A stretch of 64,000 bases of DNA from Novosphingobium sp. (lineage in GTDB: Bacteria; Pseudomonadota; Alphaproteobacteria; Sphingomonadales; Sphingomonadaceae). Shown here in pieces: positions 17,033 to 25,337 of the stretch. A program made the position numbers and the translations under genes. Within the stretch, counting starts at the first letter, position 1, and every line of letters starts with the position of its first letter. The notes under the pieces were generated by a model. It saw only the letters and a list, made by a program, of their open reading frames with translations, did no database searches and was not told the DNA's origin. The stretch lies in assembly GCA_024236235.1 (NCBI GenBank), contig JACKKV010000002.1:124001-188000 (forward strand), written 5' to 3'.

Positions 17033-18406
17033 GTGGCACAGAACTGGAACCCGGGCAGCTGGAAGAACTTCGAGGCGAAGCACCTGCCCAGATATGAAGA
17101 CCCCGGCCTTCTCGCCGACACCGAAGCGACGCTGTCGACCTATCCGCCGCTTGTGTTTGCGGGCGAGGCGCGCGCGCTGAAATCGGAACTTGCAGAGGTT
17201 TGCGCAGGCAAGGGCTTCCTGCTGCAGGGCGGCGACTGTGCGGAAAGTTTCGCCGAATTCCACCCCAACAATATCCGCGACACGTTCCGCGTGCTGTTGC
17301 AGATGGCGGTGGTGCTGACCTTCGCCAGCAAGCAACCGGTGGTGAAAGTGGGGCGCATGGCCGGGCAGTTCGCCAAGCCGCGCAGCGCACCCACCGAAAC
17401 GCTGGAAGGCAAGGAACTGCCCAGCTATTTCGGCGACATCATCAACGGCATCGATTTCGACGATGTCAGCCGGGTCAACGATCCGCAGCGCATGTTGCGC
17501 GCTTATGCGCAGGCGGCGGCCACGCTCAACCTGCTGCGCGCCTTTTCGACCGGTGGCTATGCCAATCTGCGCCAGGTCCACCAGTGGACGCTGGATTTCG
17601 TGGGCCGCAGCCCCTGGGCCGAAAAGTTCAAGGACATTGCCGACCGCATCGGCGAGGCGCTGGACTTCATGGCCGCCTGCGGCATCGATCCCGAACGTGT
17701 CCCGCAATTGCAGGGCACCAGCTTCTTCACCAGCCACGAGGCGCTGCTGCTGCAGTACGAACAGGCGCTGACGCGCGAGGATTCGCTGACCGGCAAATGG
17801 TACGATTGTTCGGCGCATATGCTGTGGATCGGCGATCGCACCCGCTTCGAAGGATCGGCTCACGTCGAATATCTGCGCGGGGTAGACAATCCGATCGGGA
17901 TGAAGTGCGGGCCGAGCCTGGAACCCGATGCGCTGCTGAAAATGCTGGATACGCTCAACCCCTCGCGTGAGCCGGGACGGATGACGCTGATCAGCCGTTT
18001 CGGCCATGACAAGGTGGAAGCGGGCCTGCCGCGGCTGGTGCGCGCGGTGGCGCGTGAAGGTCATCCGGTGGTGTGGTCCTGCGATCCGATGCACGGCAAC
18101 GTCATCAAGTCCGACAGCGGGTACAAGACCCGCCCGTTCGACCGCATCCTGACCGAAGTGAAGGGCTTCTTCGCGGTGCATCGCGCCGAAGGTACGCATG
18201 CCGGCGGCATTCACATCGAAATGACCGGCCAGGATGTGACCGAATGCGTCGGTGGCGCGGTGGCAATCACGGACGAGGCTTTGGGCGACCGGTATCACAC
18301 GCATTGCGATCCGCGTCTTAACGCGGCGCAATCGCTGGAGCTGTCGTTCCTGCTGGCGGAAATGCTCAACCTTGAAGCGGAACAGCGCCAGGCGGCTGCG
18401 GCCTGA
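17033..18406 (+). CDS. aroG: Class II 3-deoxy-7-phosphoheptulonate (DAHP) synthase
   Basis: A 457-residue plant/actinobacterial-type class II DAHP synthase, joining phosphoenolpyruvate and erythrose 4-phosphate in the first step of the shikimate pathway. Signatures include LLQGGDCAESF, KVGRMAGQFAKPRS, WSCDPMHGN and THAGGIHIEMTGQDVTEC. GTG at 17033 (MAQNWNPGSW) is preceded by AAGGAG at 8-13 bases, which decides the start over a longer frame from 16997. The symbol follows common usage; some annotations call class II enzymes aroF or aroH. Confidence 0.95.
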   Translation: MAQNWNPGSWKNFEAKHLPRYEDPGLLADTEATLSTYPPLVFAGEARALKSELAEVCAGKGFLLQGGDCAESFAEFHPNNIRDTFRVLLQMAVVLTFASKQPVVKVGRMAGQFAKPRSAPTETLEGKELPSYFGDIINGIDFDDVSRVNDPQRMLRAYAQAAATLNLLRAFSTGGYANLRQVHQWTLDFVGRSPWAEKFKDIADRIGEALDFMAACGIDPERVPQLQGTSFFTSHEALLLQYEQALTREDSLTGKWYDCSAHMLWIGDRTRFEGSAHVEYLRGVDNPIGMKCGPSLEPDALLKMLDTLNPSREPGRMTLISRFGHDKVEAGLPRLVRAVAREGHPVVWSCDPMHGNVIKSDSGYKTRPFDRILTEVKGFFAVHRAEGTHAGGIHIEMTGQDVTECVGGAVAITDEALGDRYHTHCDPRLNAAQSLELSFLLAEMLNLEAEQRQAAAA

Positions 18407-18421
18407 TCGCCGGGCGGGTCG

Positions 18422-19084
18422 ATGAATTTCGACCTGTCCTGGCAGTCGCTGGCCACCAGCTTTCCCGCCCTGCCGCAATCGGGGCTGATGATCGGCACCG
18501 CGCTGGCGGTGCTGGCGGGCATCGCCGGTTCGCTGCTGATCCGCGCCTTTCCTGCGCTGGGGCGCTTGCTGCGCGCGGGCAGCACGCTGATCCTGGCCAT
18601 GATTCTGGTGCTGATCGTGGTGCAGCTGTCCCGCTTCGATTCGCGCTTCGGTCTGGCCTTGCCTGAAGCCGGGCTGCCGCGCCAGGAGGTGTCGGGCGGT
18701 GAAACCCGCATTCCCATGGCGCGCGACGGACATTTCTGGATCGATGCGCTGGTCAATGGCGCGCCGGTGCGCTTCATGGTCGATACAGGCGCGACGCTGA
18801 CTGCCGTTTCGCAATCAACCGCCAAGGCTGCGGGGCTGGAACCGCGGTCAGGCGGCCTGCCGGTGCGCCTGACCACTGCCAATGGCACGGTCTCCGCCGA
18901 ACTGACCAGCATTGGCGAGATTCGCTTCGGCAATGTGCGGGCGGAAGGGCTGGACGCGGTGATCGCACCCAATCTGGGGCCGATGAATGTGATCGGGATG
19001 AATTTCCTGTCGCGCCTGCAAGGCTGGCGGGTGGAAGGCCGGACGCTCATCCTGGTTCCCGGCAACACGGCAGCGGAAAATTAG
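18422..19084 (+). CDS. TIGR02281-type clan AA aspartic protease
   Basis: A 220-residue protein with two N-terminal hydrophobic segments (about residues 22-42 and 54-70) and a C-terminal retropepsin-like domain carrying the catalytic motif MVDTGAT (Asp121) and a flap-like region ending GMNFLSRL. The protease domain is predicted to face the periplasm. The family is widespread in alphaproteobacteria and its substrates are unknown. It starts 15 bases after the DAHP synthase gene, so co-transcription is likely, and it converges on tRNA-Gln. Confidence 0.88.
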   Translation: MNFDLSWQSLATSFPALPQSGLMIGTALAVLAGIAGSLLIRAFPALGRLLRAGSTLILAMILVLIVVQLSRFDSRFGLALPEAGLPRQEVSGGETRIPMARDGHFWIDALVNGAPVRFMVDTGATLTAVSQSTAKAAGLEPRSGGLPVRLTTANGTVSAELTSIGEIRFGNVRAEGLDAVIAPNLGPMNVIGMNFLSRLQGWRVEGRTLILVPGNTAAEN

Positions 19085-19090
19085 GAAGGC

Positions 19091-19165
19091 TGGCTGGGGC
19101 GGCAGGATTCGAACCTGCGCATGCCGGTACCAAAAACCGGTGCCTTACCGCTTGGCTACGCCCCA
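19091..19165 (-). tRNA. tRNA-Gln (anticodon TTG)
   Basis: Seventy-five bases on the minus strand fold as a full cloverleaf with encoded CCA at the 3' end. The acceptor stem is TGGGGCG / CGCCCCA, the anticodon stem CCGGT / ACCGG encloses loop TTTTGGT with anticodon TTG, and the T-arm holds GGTTCGAATCC. It closely resembles other bacterial tRNA-Gln(TTG) sequences. Confidence 0.97.
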
Positions 19166-19177
19166 GCAGACGGCGCC

Positions 19178-19183
19178 TCTATA
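19178..19183 (-). promoter_or_regulatory. -10-like element for tRNA-Gln
   Basis: TATAGA on the minus strand lies 12 bases upstream of the mature tRNA 5' end and is followed by a GC-rich discriminator. No convincing -35 hexamer could be fixed. Confidence 0.4.
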
Positions 19184-19225
19184 GCGGCGCTTCGCCGGAA
19201 GGGAAGGGGGCAGGGACGCTTTGTG

Positions 19226-20068
19226 TCAGTCCGCCGCCAGCAGCTCGAAATCGCTGGCGTTGTGCCGTTCCTTCAGCCCCTCTTCCCGATTGACCAGCAG
19301 CCCGCGCTGCACCGCCGGCCGTGAGGATATCTCGGCCACCCAGCGCCCGACATGCGTGTATTCATGCATGGCAAGAAAGGTTGCGGCATCATTATAGACT
19401 TCGCCCGCATGCAGCACGCGCAGCCAGGGGAAGGCGGCCATGTCGGCAATCGTGAAACTGTCCCCGGCCAGAAAGCGGCTCTCTGCCAGACGCTTGTCGG
19501 CCACATCGAAGATCCGCTTGGTCTCCATGGCATAGCGGTTGATCGGGTATTCCCATTTTTCAGGGGCATAGGCGTAGAAATGACCAAATCCGCCGCCAAT
19601 GAACGGGGCCGTTCCCATCTGCCACATCAGCCATGAATAGGCTTCCGCCCGCTCTGCCGCAGGCCGTGGCAGGAAGGCATCGAACTTCTCGGCCAGATAC
19701 AGCAGGATCGCGCCGCTTTCGAAGACCCGTACCGGTTCGGCCCCGCTGCGATCGACCAGCGCCGGGATCTTGGAATTGGGATTGATCGCGACATAGCCGC
19801 TCGAAAACTGGTCACCGGCCAGAATATCGATGTACCAGGCGTCATATTCCGCCCCCGCATGGCCTGCCGCCAGCAGCTCTTCCAGCATGATGGTGACTTT
19901 CTGGCCGTTGGGCGTGCCCAGCGAATGGAGCTGGAGCGGGTGGTTGCCGACCGGCAGCACCTTGTCATGCGTGGCGCCCGAAACGGGCCGGTTGACGTTG
20001 GCAAAGCGGCCACCGCTGGCCTTGTCCCAACTCCAGACCTTGGGGGGCGTCCAGGTGGCATCAGTCAT
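19226..20068 (-). CDS. yghU: Glutathione S-transferase, YghU type
   Basis: A 280-residue protein matching the YghU/YfcG group. It has a distinctive N-terminal extension (WSWDKASGGRFANVNRP), a thioredoxin-fold domain with NPNSKIPALVD and the ES motif (VFESGAILLYLAEKF), and an all-helical C-terminal domain. These enzymes bind two glutathiones and reduce disulfide bonds. ATG at 20068 follows AAGGAGCG. It converges on the aspartic protease and tRNA-Gln and is downstream of the MgtC/DUF4010 gene. Confidence 0.93.
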   Translation of the reverse strand: MTDATWTPPKVWSWDKASGGRFANVNRPVSGATHDKVLPVGNHPLQLHSLGTPNGQKVTIMLEELLAAGHAGAEYDAWYIDILAGDQFSSGYVAINPNSKIPALVDRSGAEPVRVFESGAILLYLAEKFDAFLPRPAAERAEAYSWLMWQMGTAPFIGGGFGHFYAYAPEKWEYPINRYAMETKRIFDVADKRLAESRFLAGDSFTIADMAAFPWLRVLHAGEVYNDAATFLAMHEYTHVGRWVAEISSRPAVQRGLLVNREEGLKERHNASDFELLAAD

Positions 20069-20138
20069 GGCGGCGCTCCTTGTTGCAAGTGATGTGCAAT
20101 TTGGGCTGCGGCGCGGCAAAGCGCAAGGGTGCAGCTGC

Positions 20139-21383
20139 TCAGGCGAGGGCCGCGGCAAGTGCGCCTGCAGTAACGGCGGCAAGGCTTGCCATGGCCACCC
20201 GCAGGCCGATGGCGCGCCCGCCGACCCAGCCCGCCATCACCGCCTTGGTCAGCGTATTGACGGCAACCGTGACGGCAATCGCGCTCGCCGCAGTGGCCAG
20301 TGCGATCTGTTCACCGCCCATGCGCGCCATGGACAGCGTCACCGCATCGACATCGACAAGGCCGGAGACCGCCGCCAGCCCCAGCACCCCTGCCGCGCCG
20401 GCCCAGCGGTGCAGCAGCCCGCTGGCCAGCATCAGCAACGCGATCAGCAAGGCGAAGCGGAGTGCGATGCGCAGGTCAAGCGGGCTGGAGAGCAGCAGCC
20501 GGGGGTGGACGGAAGCGCGCTGGCGAAACAGGAACAGCGTGGCCACTGCCAGCATCGTCCCACCCGCAGCGATCAGGGGCGGGGCCAGCGCGGGCAGCAG
20601 TGACGGGTTGAGGAGGCCCGCCACGATGCCGACGCGCGCGAACATCACCACCCCGGACAGAAGAATGCCGCCTGCCAGCAGGTGCGGGGCATCGCCATTG
20701 TCTCGGCCCATGCGCGCCAGGGTGAGTGTGGTCGCGGTGGATGAAGTCAACCCGCCGGCCATGGCGGCCATGATGATCCCCAGCCGTTCCCCGAACAGGC
20801 GGACCAGCACATATCCCCCGAACGAAATGGCCGCGATCATGATTGCCAGCAGCCAGATTTCCGCGGGATTGATCGTGTCCCAGGGGTCGATGTTGCGGTT
20901 GGGCAGGATCGGCAGCAGCAGGAAAGTCATGGCCAGCAGCACCAGTGCCGCGCGCAGTTCCTCCCACTTCAATGCAGCGATCCACCGGTGCAGCGGCTGG
21001 CGCAGCGCAAGCATCAGAGTAACTGCCACCGCGCCGCCCACGGCGATAGGCTGTTCGCCCAGCACCGCATAGGCGCCAAGCAGGAATGTGGCGATTCCGG
21101 CGATCATGGTGGTTGCGCTGAGATTGCGGATGGACCGCGCTTCCAGCCATTCGAACGCGCCAAACACGCCGATGAAGCCCAGCAGCGCGGCGGCCAGCAC
21201 GATTTCGCCAGACAGCGGCGTCAGCGCGCCTGCCAGCCCGCCGAGAAAACCGATCAGGGCAAAGGTTCGAAAACCGGCCGCGCGCTGGTGATCTTCGATG
21301 CTGCGCGTGCGCCAGCCACGCTCCAGCCCGATCAGGAGGCCAATGGCCAGGGCCAGGGCCAGGCGAAAGGGAAGGCTGTCCAT
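20139..21383 (-). CDS. MgtC/SapB and DUF4010 membrane protein
   Basis: A 414-residue protein with at least ten hydrophobic helices. The N-terminal 130 residues match the MgtC/SapB domain (LALAIGLLIGLERGWRTR and GFRTFALIGFLGGLAG); the rest matches the DUF4010 domain, including GGLTSSTATTLTLARM. It is an inner-membrane protein of unknown transport role. The YghU-type gene lies 70 bases downstream on the same strand, and the gene is divergent from the CHAD gene, whose start is 65 bases away. Confidence 0.85.
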   Translation of the reverse strand: MDSLPFRLALALAIGLLIGLERGWRTRSIEDHQRAAGFRTFALIGFLGGLAGALTPLSGEIVLAAALLGFIGVFGAFEWLEARSIRNLSATTMIAGIATFLLGAYAVLGEQPIAVGGAVAVTLMLALRQPLHRWIAALKWEELRAALVLLAMTFLLLPILPNRNIDPWDTINPAEIWLLAIMIAAISFGGYVLVRLFGERLGIIMAAMAGGLTSSTATTLTLARMGRDNGDAPHLLAGGILLSGVVMFARVGIVAGLLNPSLLPALAPPLIAAGGTMLAVATLFLFRQRASVHPRLLLSSPLDLRIALRFALLIALLMLASGLLHRWAGAAGVLGLAAVSGLVDVDAVTLSMARMGGEQIALATAASAIAVTVAVNTLTKAVMAGWVGGRAIGLRVAMASLAAVTAGALAAALA

Positions 21384-21448
21384 CGTTCTGCTATGATAGG
21401 CCGTAACGGGAGTGTAATACAGGGACTTGCGGCATCGCGGGGATCATT

Positions 21449-22357
21449 ATGGCTTACCGGATAGCGGGGGATGATCGATCGGTCGAACAGGCCGTGCGCC
21501 GCATCGCTCGTGAGCAGATCGGCAAGGCCATCCGCTCGATTGACCGGCGCGACCAGGCGCATGCCGTGCATGATGTGCGCCGCCGCTGCAAGAAGCTGCG
21601 CGCGCTGGTGCGGATGGTGCGTCCGGCCTTTCCCGGATATGCGCGCGAAAATGCTGCGTTTCGCGATATTGCGCGGATCATCTCCGGCTCGCGCGACGCC
21701 CGGGTAATGCTGGCGACTCATGATTTGCTGGCGGCCGAACTGGGCAAGGGGCATGACCGGCGCGCGCTGGGCGCGGTGCGCCGCCGCCTGACCCTGCAAC
21801 GCAAGGCCGAGGCGGCGCTGGCCGATCCGTCAGCATTTCTTGACCTGTGCCGGGCGCAGCTGGTTGAGGCGCGGGAACGGGCGCAGGCGTGGGAGGTCAG
21901 CGCGGATGGCTGGGCGGCAATCGGCCCCGGGGTTGCGCGGACGTTCGATCGCCTGCACCGTGACTGGTGCCGCGCCAACACTGCGCCCGACGCCGAAGCT
22001 TACCACATGGCCCGCAAGCAGGTGAAATATCACGGATTTCATACCCGCCTGCTCAGCCCGCTCTGGCCCGAAGCGATGACTGTGCGGCTGGAAGTGGCCG
22101 AACAGCTGGGTGAAATGCTGGGGCTGCATCACGATCTGTGGGTATTCGAAAGCCGCCTTGCCGCTGATGCGCAATCCTTCGGCAATGCGAGCGCAGTCGA
22201 TGCGCTGCTTTCGCTTGCCCGGTTGAAACGTGCCGGGATCGAGGATGCCTCGCGCGTTCTGGCGGACAGGCTGCGGTCGGAAACGCCCCCGGCGCTGGCA
22301 GAACGCTGGGGCGCCTTGTGGGCCGGCTGGCAGTGCGAGCCGATCAGCCGATCTTGA
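21449..22357 (+). CDS. CHAD-domain protein
   Basis: A 302-residue helical protein with the CHAD signatures HAVHDVRRRCKKLRALVRMVRP and, in the second half, YHMARKQVKYHGFHTRLL. The conserved basic and histidine residues form a cationic face that binds polyphosphate in characterised members. No CYTH (triphosphatase) domain is attached or seen nearby. Its 3' end overlaps the convergent ilvE gene by 14 bases. Confidence 0.9.
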   Translation: MAYRIAGDDRSVEQAVRRIAREQIGKAIRSIDRRDQAHAVHDVRRRCKKLRALVRMVRPAFPGYARENAAFRDIARIISGSRDARVMLATHDLLAAELGKGHDRRALGAVRRRLTLQRKAEAALADPSAFLDLCRAQLVEARERAQAWEVSADGWAAIGPGVARTFDRLHRDWCRANTAPDAEAYHMARKQVKYHGFHTRLLSPLWPEAMTVRLEVAEQLGEMLGLHHDLWVFESRLAADAQSFGNASAVDALLSLARLKRAGIEDASRVLADRLRSETPPALAERWGALWAGWQCEPISRS

Positions 22358-23441
22358 CCACCCAGCCGTGCCGGTCCGCGACCGTGCCGCGCTGAATGCC
22401 GACCAGCCGTTCGCGCAATTTCTGCGTCAGCTGGCCGGGGCCGCCCGAACCGATGGTGAATTCGCCGTCATGGCCTGCGACCCGGCCAACCGGGGTTACG
22501 ACCGCCGCCGTACCGCAGGCGAAGCTTTCCACCAGCTTGCCGCTGGTCGCATCGTCGCGCCATTGCTGCAGACTGTAGCGTTCTTCCGAAACCTCCAGCC
22601 CTTCTTCGCGGGCGAGGGTGATCAGGCTGTTGCGGGTGATGCCGGGCAGGATCGTGCCGGTCAGCGGCGGGGTAACCAGCCGCCCGTCATCGAACACGAA
22701 GAACAGGTTCATGCCGCCCAGTTCCTCGATCCACTTGTGCTCTTCAGCGTCGAGGAAGACGACCTGGTCATGCCCGCGTTCGATCGCTTCGGCCTGCGGC
22801 ACCAGGCTGGCCGCGTAATTGCCGCCGCATTTGGCCGCGCCCGTTCCGCCCGGCGCGGCGCGCGCATAATCGCGGCTGACCCAGATCGACACGGCAGGCG
22901 CGCCGGATTTGAAGTAGTTTCCGGCGGGGCTGGCAATGACCAGATATTTGTACTGCTTGGCCGGGCGCACGCCCAGAAATGTCTCCGTCGCGATCATGAA
23001 GGGGCGCAGATAGAGCGAACCGCCTTCCACGGTGGGGAACCAGTCCCGGTCAGTCTCCGTCAGCAGGCGGCAGGATTCGACGAAGGCCTCTTCCGGCAGT
23101 TCGGGCATGGCCAGGCGCCGTGCCGAGGCGTTGAAGCGTGCGGCATTGGCATCGGGCCGGAACAGCGCCAGCGAACCGTCGGCCTGCTTGTAGGCTTTCA
23201 GCCCTTCGAAGATTTCCTGGGCATAATGCAGCACCGCACAGGCGGGATCGAGCGTCAACGGGCCGCGCGGGCCAATCTGCGCATTGTGCCAGCCCTTGCC
23301 ATCCGTCCAGTCAATCGAGACCATGTGATCGGAAAACAGCGTTCCGAAGCCGGGGTTGGCCAAAGCTTCGGCGCGCGCCGCCGGGTCTGCCGGGGCGGGG
23401 TGAGCAATGCGGGAAAACGAGATGCCGGGTTGGTCGGCCAT
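22344..23441 (-). CDS. ilvE: Branched-chain amino acid aminotransferase
   Basis: A 365-residue fold-type IV PLP aminotransferase catalysing the last step of isoleucine, valine and leucine synthesis. The PLP lysine lies in AAKCGGNYAAS, and the family blocks HYAQEIFEGLKAYK and YLRPFMIATE are present. It starts with ATG at 23441; upstream on the same strand lie a hairpin (23541-23577) and an 18-codon reading frame (23635-23691) that may be its leader. leuB, from the same pathway, lies about 5 kb away. Confidence 0.95.
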   Translation of the reverse strand: MADQPGISFSRIAHPAPADPAARAEALANPGFGTLFSDHMVSIDWTDGKGWHNAQIGPRGPLTLDPACAVLHYAQEIFEGLKAYKQADGSLALFRPDANAARFNASARRLAMPELPEEAFVESCRLLTETDRDWFPTVEGGSLYLRPFMIATETFLGVRPAKQYKYLVIASPAGNYFKSGAPAVSIWVSRDYARAAPGGTGAAKCGGNYAASLVPQAEAIERGHDQVVFLDAEEHKWIEELGGMNLFFVFDDGRLVTPPLTGTILPGITRNSLITLAREEGLEVSEERYSLQQWRDDATSGKLVESFACGTAAVVTPVGRVAGHDGEFTIGSGGPGQLTQKLRERLVGIQRGTVADRHGWVVKIG

Positions 23442-23540
23442 GCGCTTGTCAAACCTCTTCAGTCCAGAGGCGCGCGGGTAAGGGCAACTGCGGTTTCGTG
23501 CAAGAGGAACTGCGCAAACGGCGGTCGAAAGCGGACATGA

Positions 23541-23577
23541 GAAAGGCCGCTCCGGCCCGTACCGGAAGCGGCCTTTC
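23541..23577 (-). terminator. Strong hairpin (terminator or attenuator) upstream of ilvE
   Basis: GAAAGGCCGCT and AGCGGCCTTTC pair perfectly over 11 bases, with an inner TCCGG/CCGGA stem. On the minus strand the 3' arm ends in TTTCTCAT, a weak U-tract. It lies between the 18-codon frame and ilvE. Confidence 0.6.
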
Positions 23578-23585
23578 GCATGGTC

Positions 23586-23605
23586 AGCGGCCAGGAAGTG
23601 CCGCT
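23586..23605 (-). promoter_or_regulatory. Leader hairpin able to compete with the terminator
   Basis: On the minus strand AGCGGC (23605-23600) pairs with GCCGCT (23591-23586). The same AGCGGC could instead pair with the GCCGCT of the 5' terminator arm (23572-23567), freeing the other arm. Mutually exclusive stems are the layout of an attenuator. Confidence 0.4.
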
Positions 23606-23634
23606 CACGAAGCCTTTATCGTCTGTGAGGAGAT

Positions 23635-23691
23635 TTAACGATAATGCTCCGCGCGGAAACTAACCGACCTCTCTGCTGAACCATGAGACAT
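23635..23691 (-). CDS. 18-residue reading frame with a perfect Shine-Dalgarno (candidate small protein or leader peptide)
   Basis: The frame encodes MSHGSAERSVSFRAEHYR and then TAA. It is preceded by AAAGGAGGTGATCCG (23706-23692), which complements the 3' end of 16S rRNA over about 13 bases and sets the ATG at ideal distance; this is the strongest ribosome-binding site in the window. A hairpin follows at 23541-23577 and then ilvE on the same strand. The peptide has no Ile, Leu or run of Val codons, so a classical branched-chain attenuation peptide is not indicated. I do not recognise it. Confidence 0.5.
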   Translation of the reverse strand: MSHGSAERSVSFRAEHYR

Positions 23692-23820
23692 CGGATCACC
23701 TCCTTTCGCGCTGTTGAGCCAAAGTTGCCGTTTTTTGCGGCTCGACCGGTGTTCCACCGATCTTGAGTCAGAGTGTGAGTCAAGTTGGCCGACAACACAA
23801 GTCTTGCATTGATTTTTTTT
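23692..23820 (-). promoter_or_regulatory. Upstream region of the 18-codon frame
   Basis: This AT-richer stretch holds the extended Shine-Dalgarno, a small CGGTG/CACCG hairpin, two GAGTC sites (23765-23769 and 23777-23781, of the GANTC type methylated by CcrM) 12 bases apart, and a T8 run at its far end. TTGACT is visible on the minus strand but I cannot pair it with a good -10. Confidence 0.4.
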
Positions 23821-23868
23821 GGCGTCAGAATTGAACATTCGGGCCGGTTATCCACACCGGCCCCGATT

Positions 23869-24426
23869 TTACCGGCAGTCCTCGATCACGCGGGACAGTT
23901 CGACCCAGCTCGGCAGATAGAGCGTGTCTTGCCCGGCAACCTCCACCGCAAAGCGTCCCTTGGAAAAAGCCATGGCGTCCAGCAGCGGATCGCTGGCGGC
24001 CACAACGGATGCAGACATCGGCGTGGGCGCGGCGATTGGCCTGGCCCCCATGATCCGTTCGCCCGTTTCCGTGAGAATGCGCATCGGCAATTCCTCGCCG
24101 CTTTGCCTGGGCAGGGCGCGGGCCAGCGTGATCTGCCTGCGCGTCGTATCGCAGCGCATCATGAACAGCGGCGCATCGCCCGGCGCGAGATAGGCCGCGA
24201 CCGTGCCGCTGCCGTCGCGCTGATAGGACCAGTCGCCAGCGGTGCGCGGTGCGTCCATCCAGTTTTCGGGGGGCGGCGGCGGTGCGGGCCGGGCAATTGG
24301 CGCGGGCGGCGGCGGTGCGGGCGGCGGTGCGGGCGGGCCTGCGCAGGCCGACAGGGTGGCCAATGCGCCGATCATCGTCAGCGCGGCGAGCGGGGCGGAG
24401 AGCGGAAAGCTGCGTTTTGCGGTCAT
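23869..24426 (-). CDS. Putative lipoprotein with proline-rich linker
   Basis: A 185-residue protein whose N-terminus is a lipoprotein signal (basic start, hydrophobic LAALTMIGALATL, lipobox LSAC). The mature part opens with a proline/alanine linker of about 25 residues and then a compact domain beginning ENWMDAPRTAGDWSYQRDG. I do not recognise the domain by name. ATG at 24426 is chosen because it gives the signal peptide; the frame is open to 24510 but those codons overlap the divergent tlyA start region. Confidence 0.78.
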   Translation of the reverse strand: MTAKRSFPLSAPLAALTMIGALATLSACAGPPAPPPAPPPPAPIARPAPPPPPENWMDAPRTAGDWSYQRDGSGTVAAYLAPGDAPLFMMRCDTTRRQITLARALPRQSGEELPMRILTETGERIMGARPIAAPTPMSASVVAASDPLLDAMAFSKGRFAVEVAGQDTLYLPSWVELSRVIEDCR

Positions 24427-24490
24427 GCGCGCGATGATGGCGCGAAGGCGGCGCTGGCTCAAGCGCGATGATGGCGCTATCGCCGGGATA

Positions 24491-25231
24491 ATGGCGAAAA
24501 AGCAACGCATCGACCAACTGCTTGTCGCGCGCGGACTGGCGGAAAGCCGTGCCCGCGCTCAGGCGCTGGTGATGGCCGGGCTGGTCTATCTGGGCGATCG
24601 CAAGGTCGACAAGCCGGGCCAGCAGGTGGCGGAGGATGCCGCTATAGAGCTGAAAGGCCGCGATCATCCCTGGGTCAGCCGGGGAGGGATCAAGCTGGCT
24701 CATGCGCTCGATCATTTCGCGCTGGACCCGACAGGCGCGGTGGCGATGGATATCGGCAGTTCGACCGGCGGCTTCACTGATGTGCTGTTAAGCAGGGGCG
24801 CCGACCATGTCTTCGCGGTCGACAGCGGCACCAATCAGCTTGCCTGGAAACTGCGCCAGGATCCGCGCGTCAGCGTGCTCGAACAGACCAGCGCGCGCAT
24901 CCTTACCCCCGGTCACATCACCCGGCCATGCGACTGGGTTGTATGCGATGCGTCCTTCATTTCGCTGCGCAAGGTGCTGGAAAAACCGCTGAATCTGGCT
25001 GCTCCGCGATGCCGGCTGGTGGCGCTGATCAAGCCGCAGTTCGAAGTGACCCGTGCCGAGGTAGGCAAGGGCGGCGTGGTGCGCGATCCCGCGCTGCATG
25101 CGCGCGTCTGCGCCGACGTGCGGCAATGGCTGGAAGAAGCTGGCTGGCGGACTGACGGGATCGTGGAAAGCCCGATCACCGGCCCGGAAGGCAATGTCGA
25201 ATTCCTGATTGCGGCGTGGCGGGAAGGGTGA
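24491..25231 (+). CDS. tlyA: TlyA-family rRNA 2'-O-methyltransferase / RNA-binding protein
   Basis: A 246-residue protein with an N-terminal S4 RNA-binding domain (RIDQLLVARGLAESRARAQALVMAGLVYL) and a FtsJ-type methyltransferase domain with SAM motif MDIGSSTGGFTDVLL and catalytic-type residues in VVCDASFISL and LIKPQFE. Mycobacterial TlyA methylates 16S and 23S rRNA; many proteobacterial homologs are untested. ATG at 24491 is divergent from the lipoprotein gene. Confidence 0.9.
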   Translation: MAKKQRIDQLLVARGLAESRARAQALVMAGLVYLGDRKVDKPGQQVAEDAAIELKGRDHPWVSRGGIKLAHALDHFALDPTGAVAMDIGSSTGGFTDVLLSRGADHVFAVDSGTNQLAWKLRQDPRVSVLEQTSARILTPGHITRPCDWVVCDASFISLRKVLEKPLNLAAPRCRLVALIKPQFEVTRAEVGKGGVVRDPALHARVCADVRQWLEEAGWRTDGIVESPITGPEGNVEFLIAAWREG

Positions 25232-25337
25232 TGCGCGCCATGCGGATCAATCCCGTTATGCAACAGCGGCTGATCGCCAAGTTGCCAGCAGCACCATCCG
25301 CCGCCAATATCCCGTTCCGAATCATGAGGTATTTTCA

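Noticed and set aside
23692..23706. GGATCACCTCCTTT on the plus strand looks like the 3' end of a 16S rRNA gene.
   Set aside because: No rRNA sequence lies upstream. Read on the minus strand it is a perfect Shine-Dalgarno before an ATG, which explains it better.
23635..23855. Longer minus-strand frames (67 and 79 codons) covering the 18-codon frame.
   Set aside because: Their upstream codons include the T8 run and the Shine-Dalgarno itself; the strong ribosome-binding site points to ATG at 23691.
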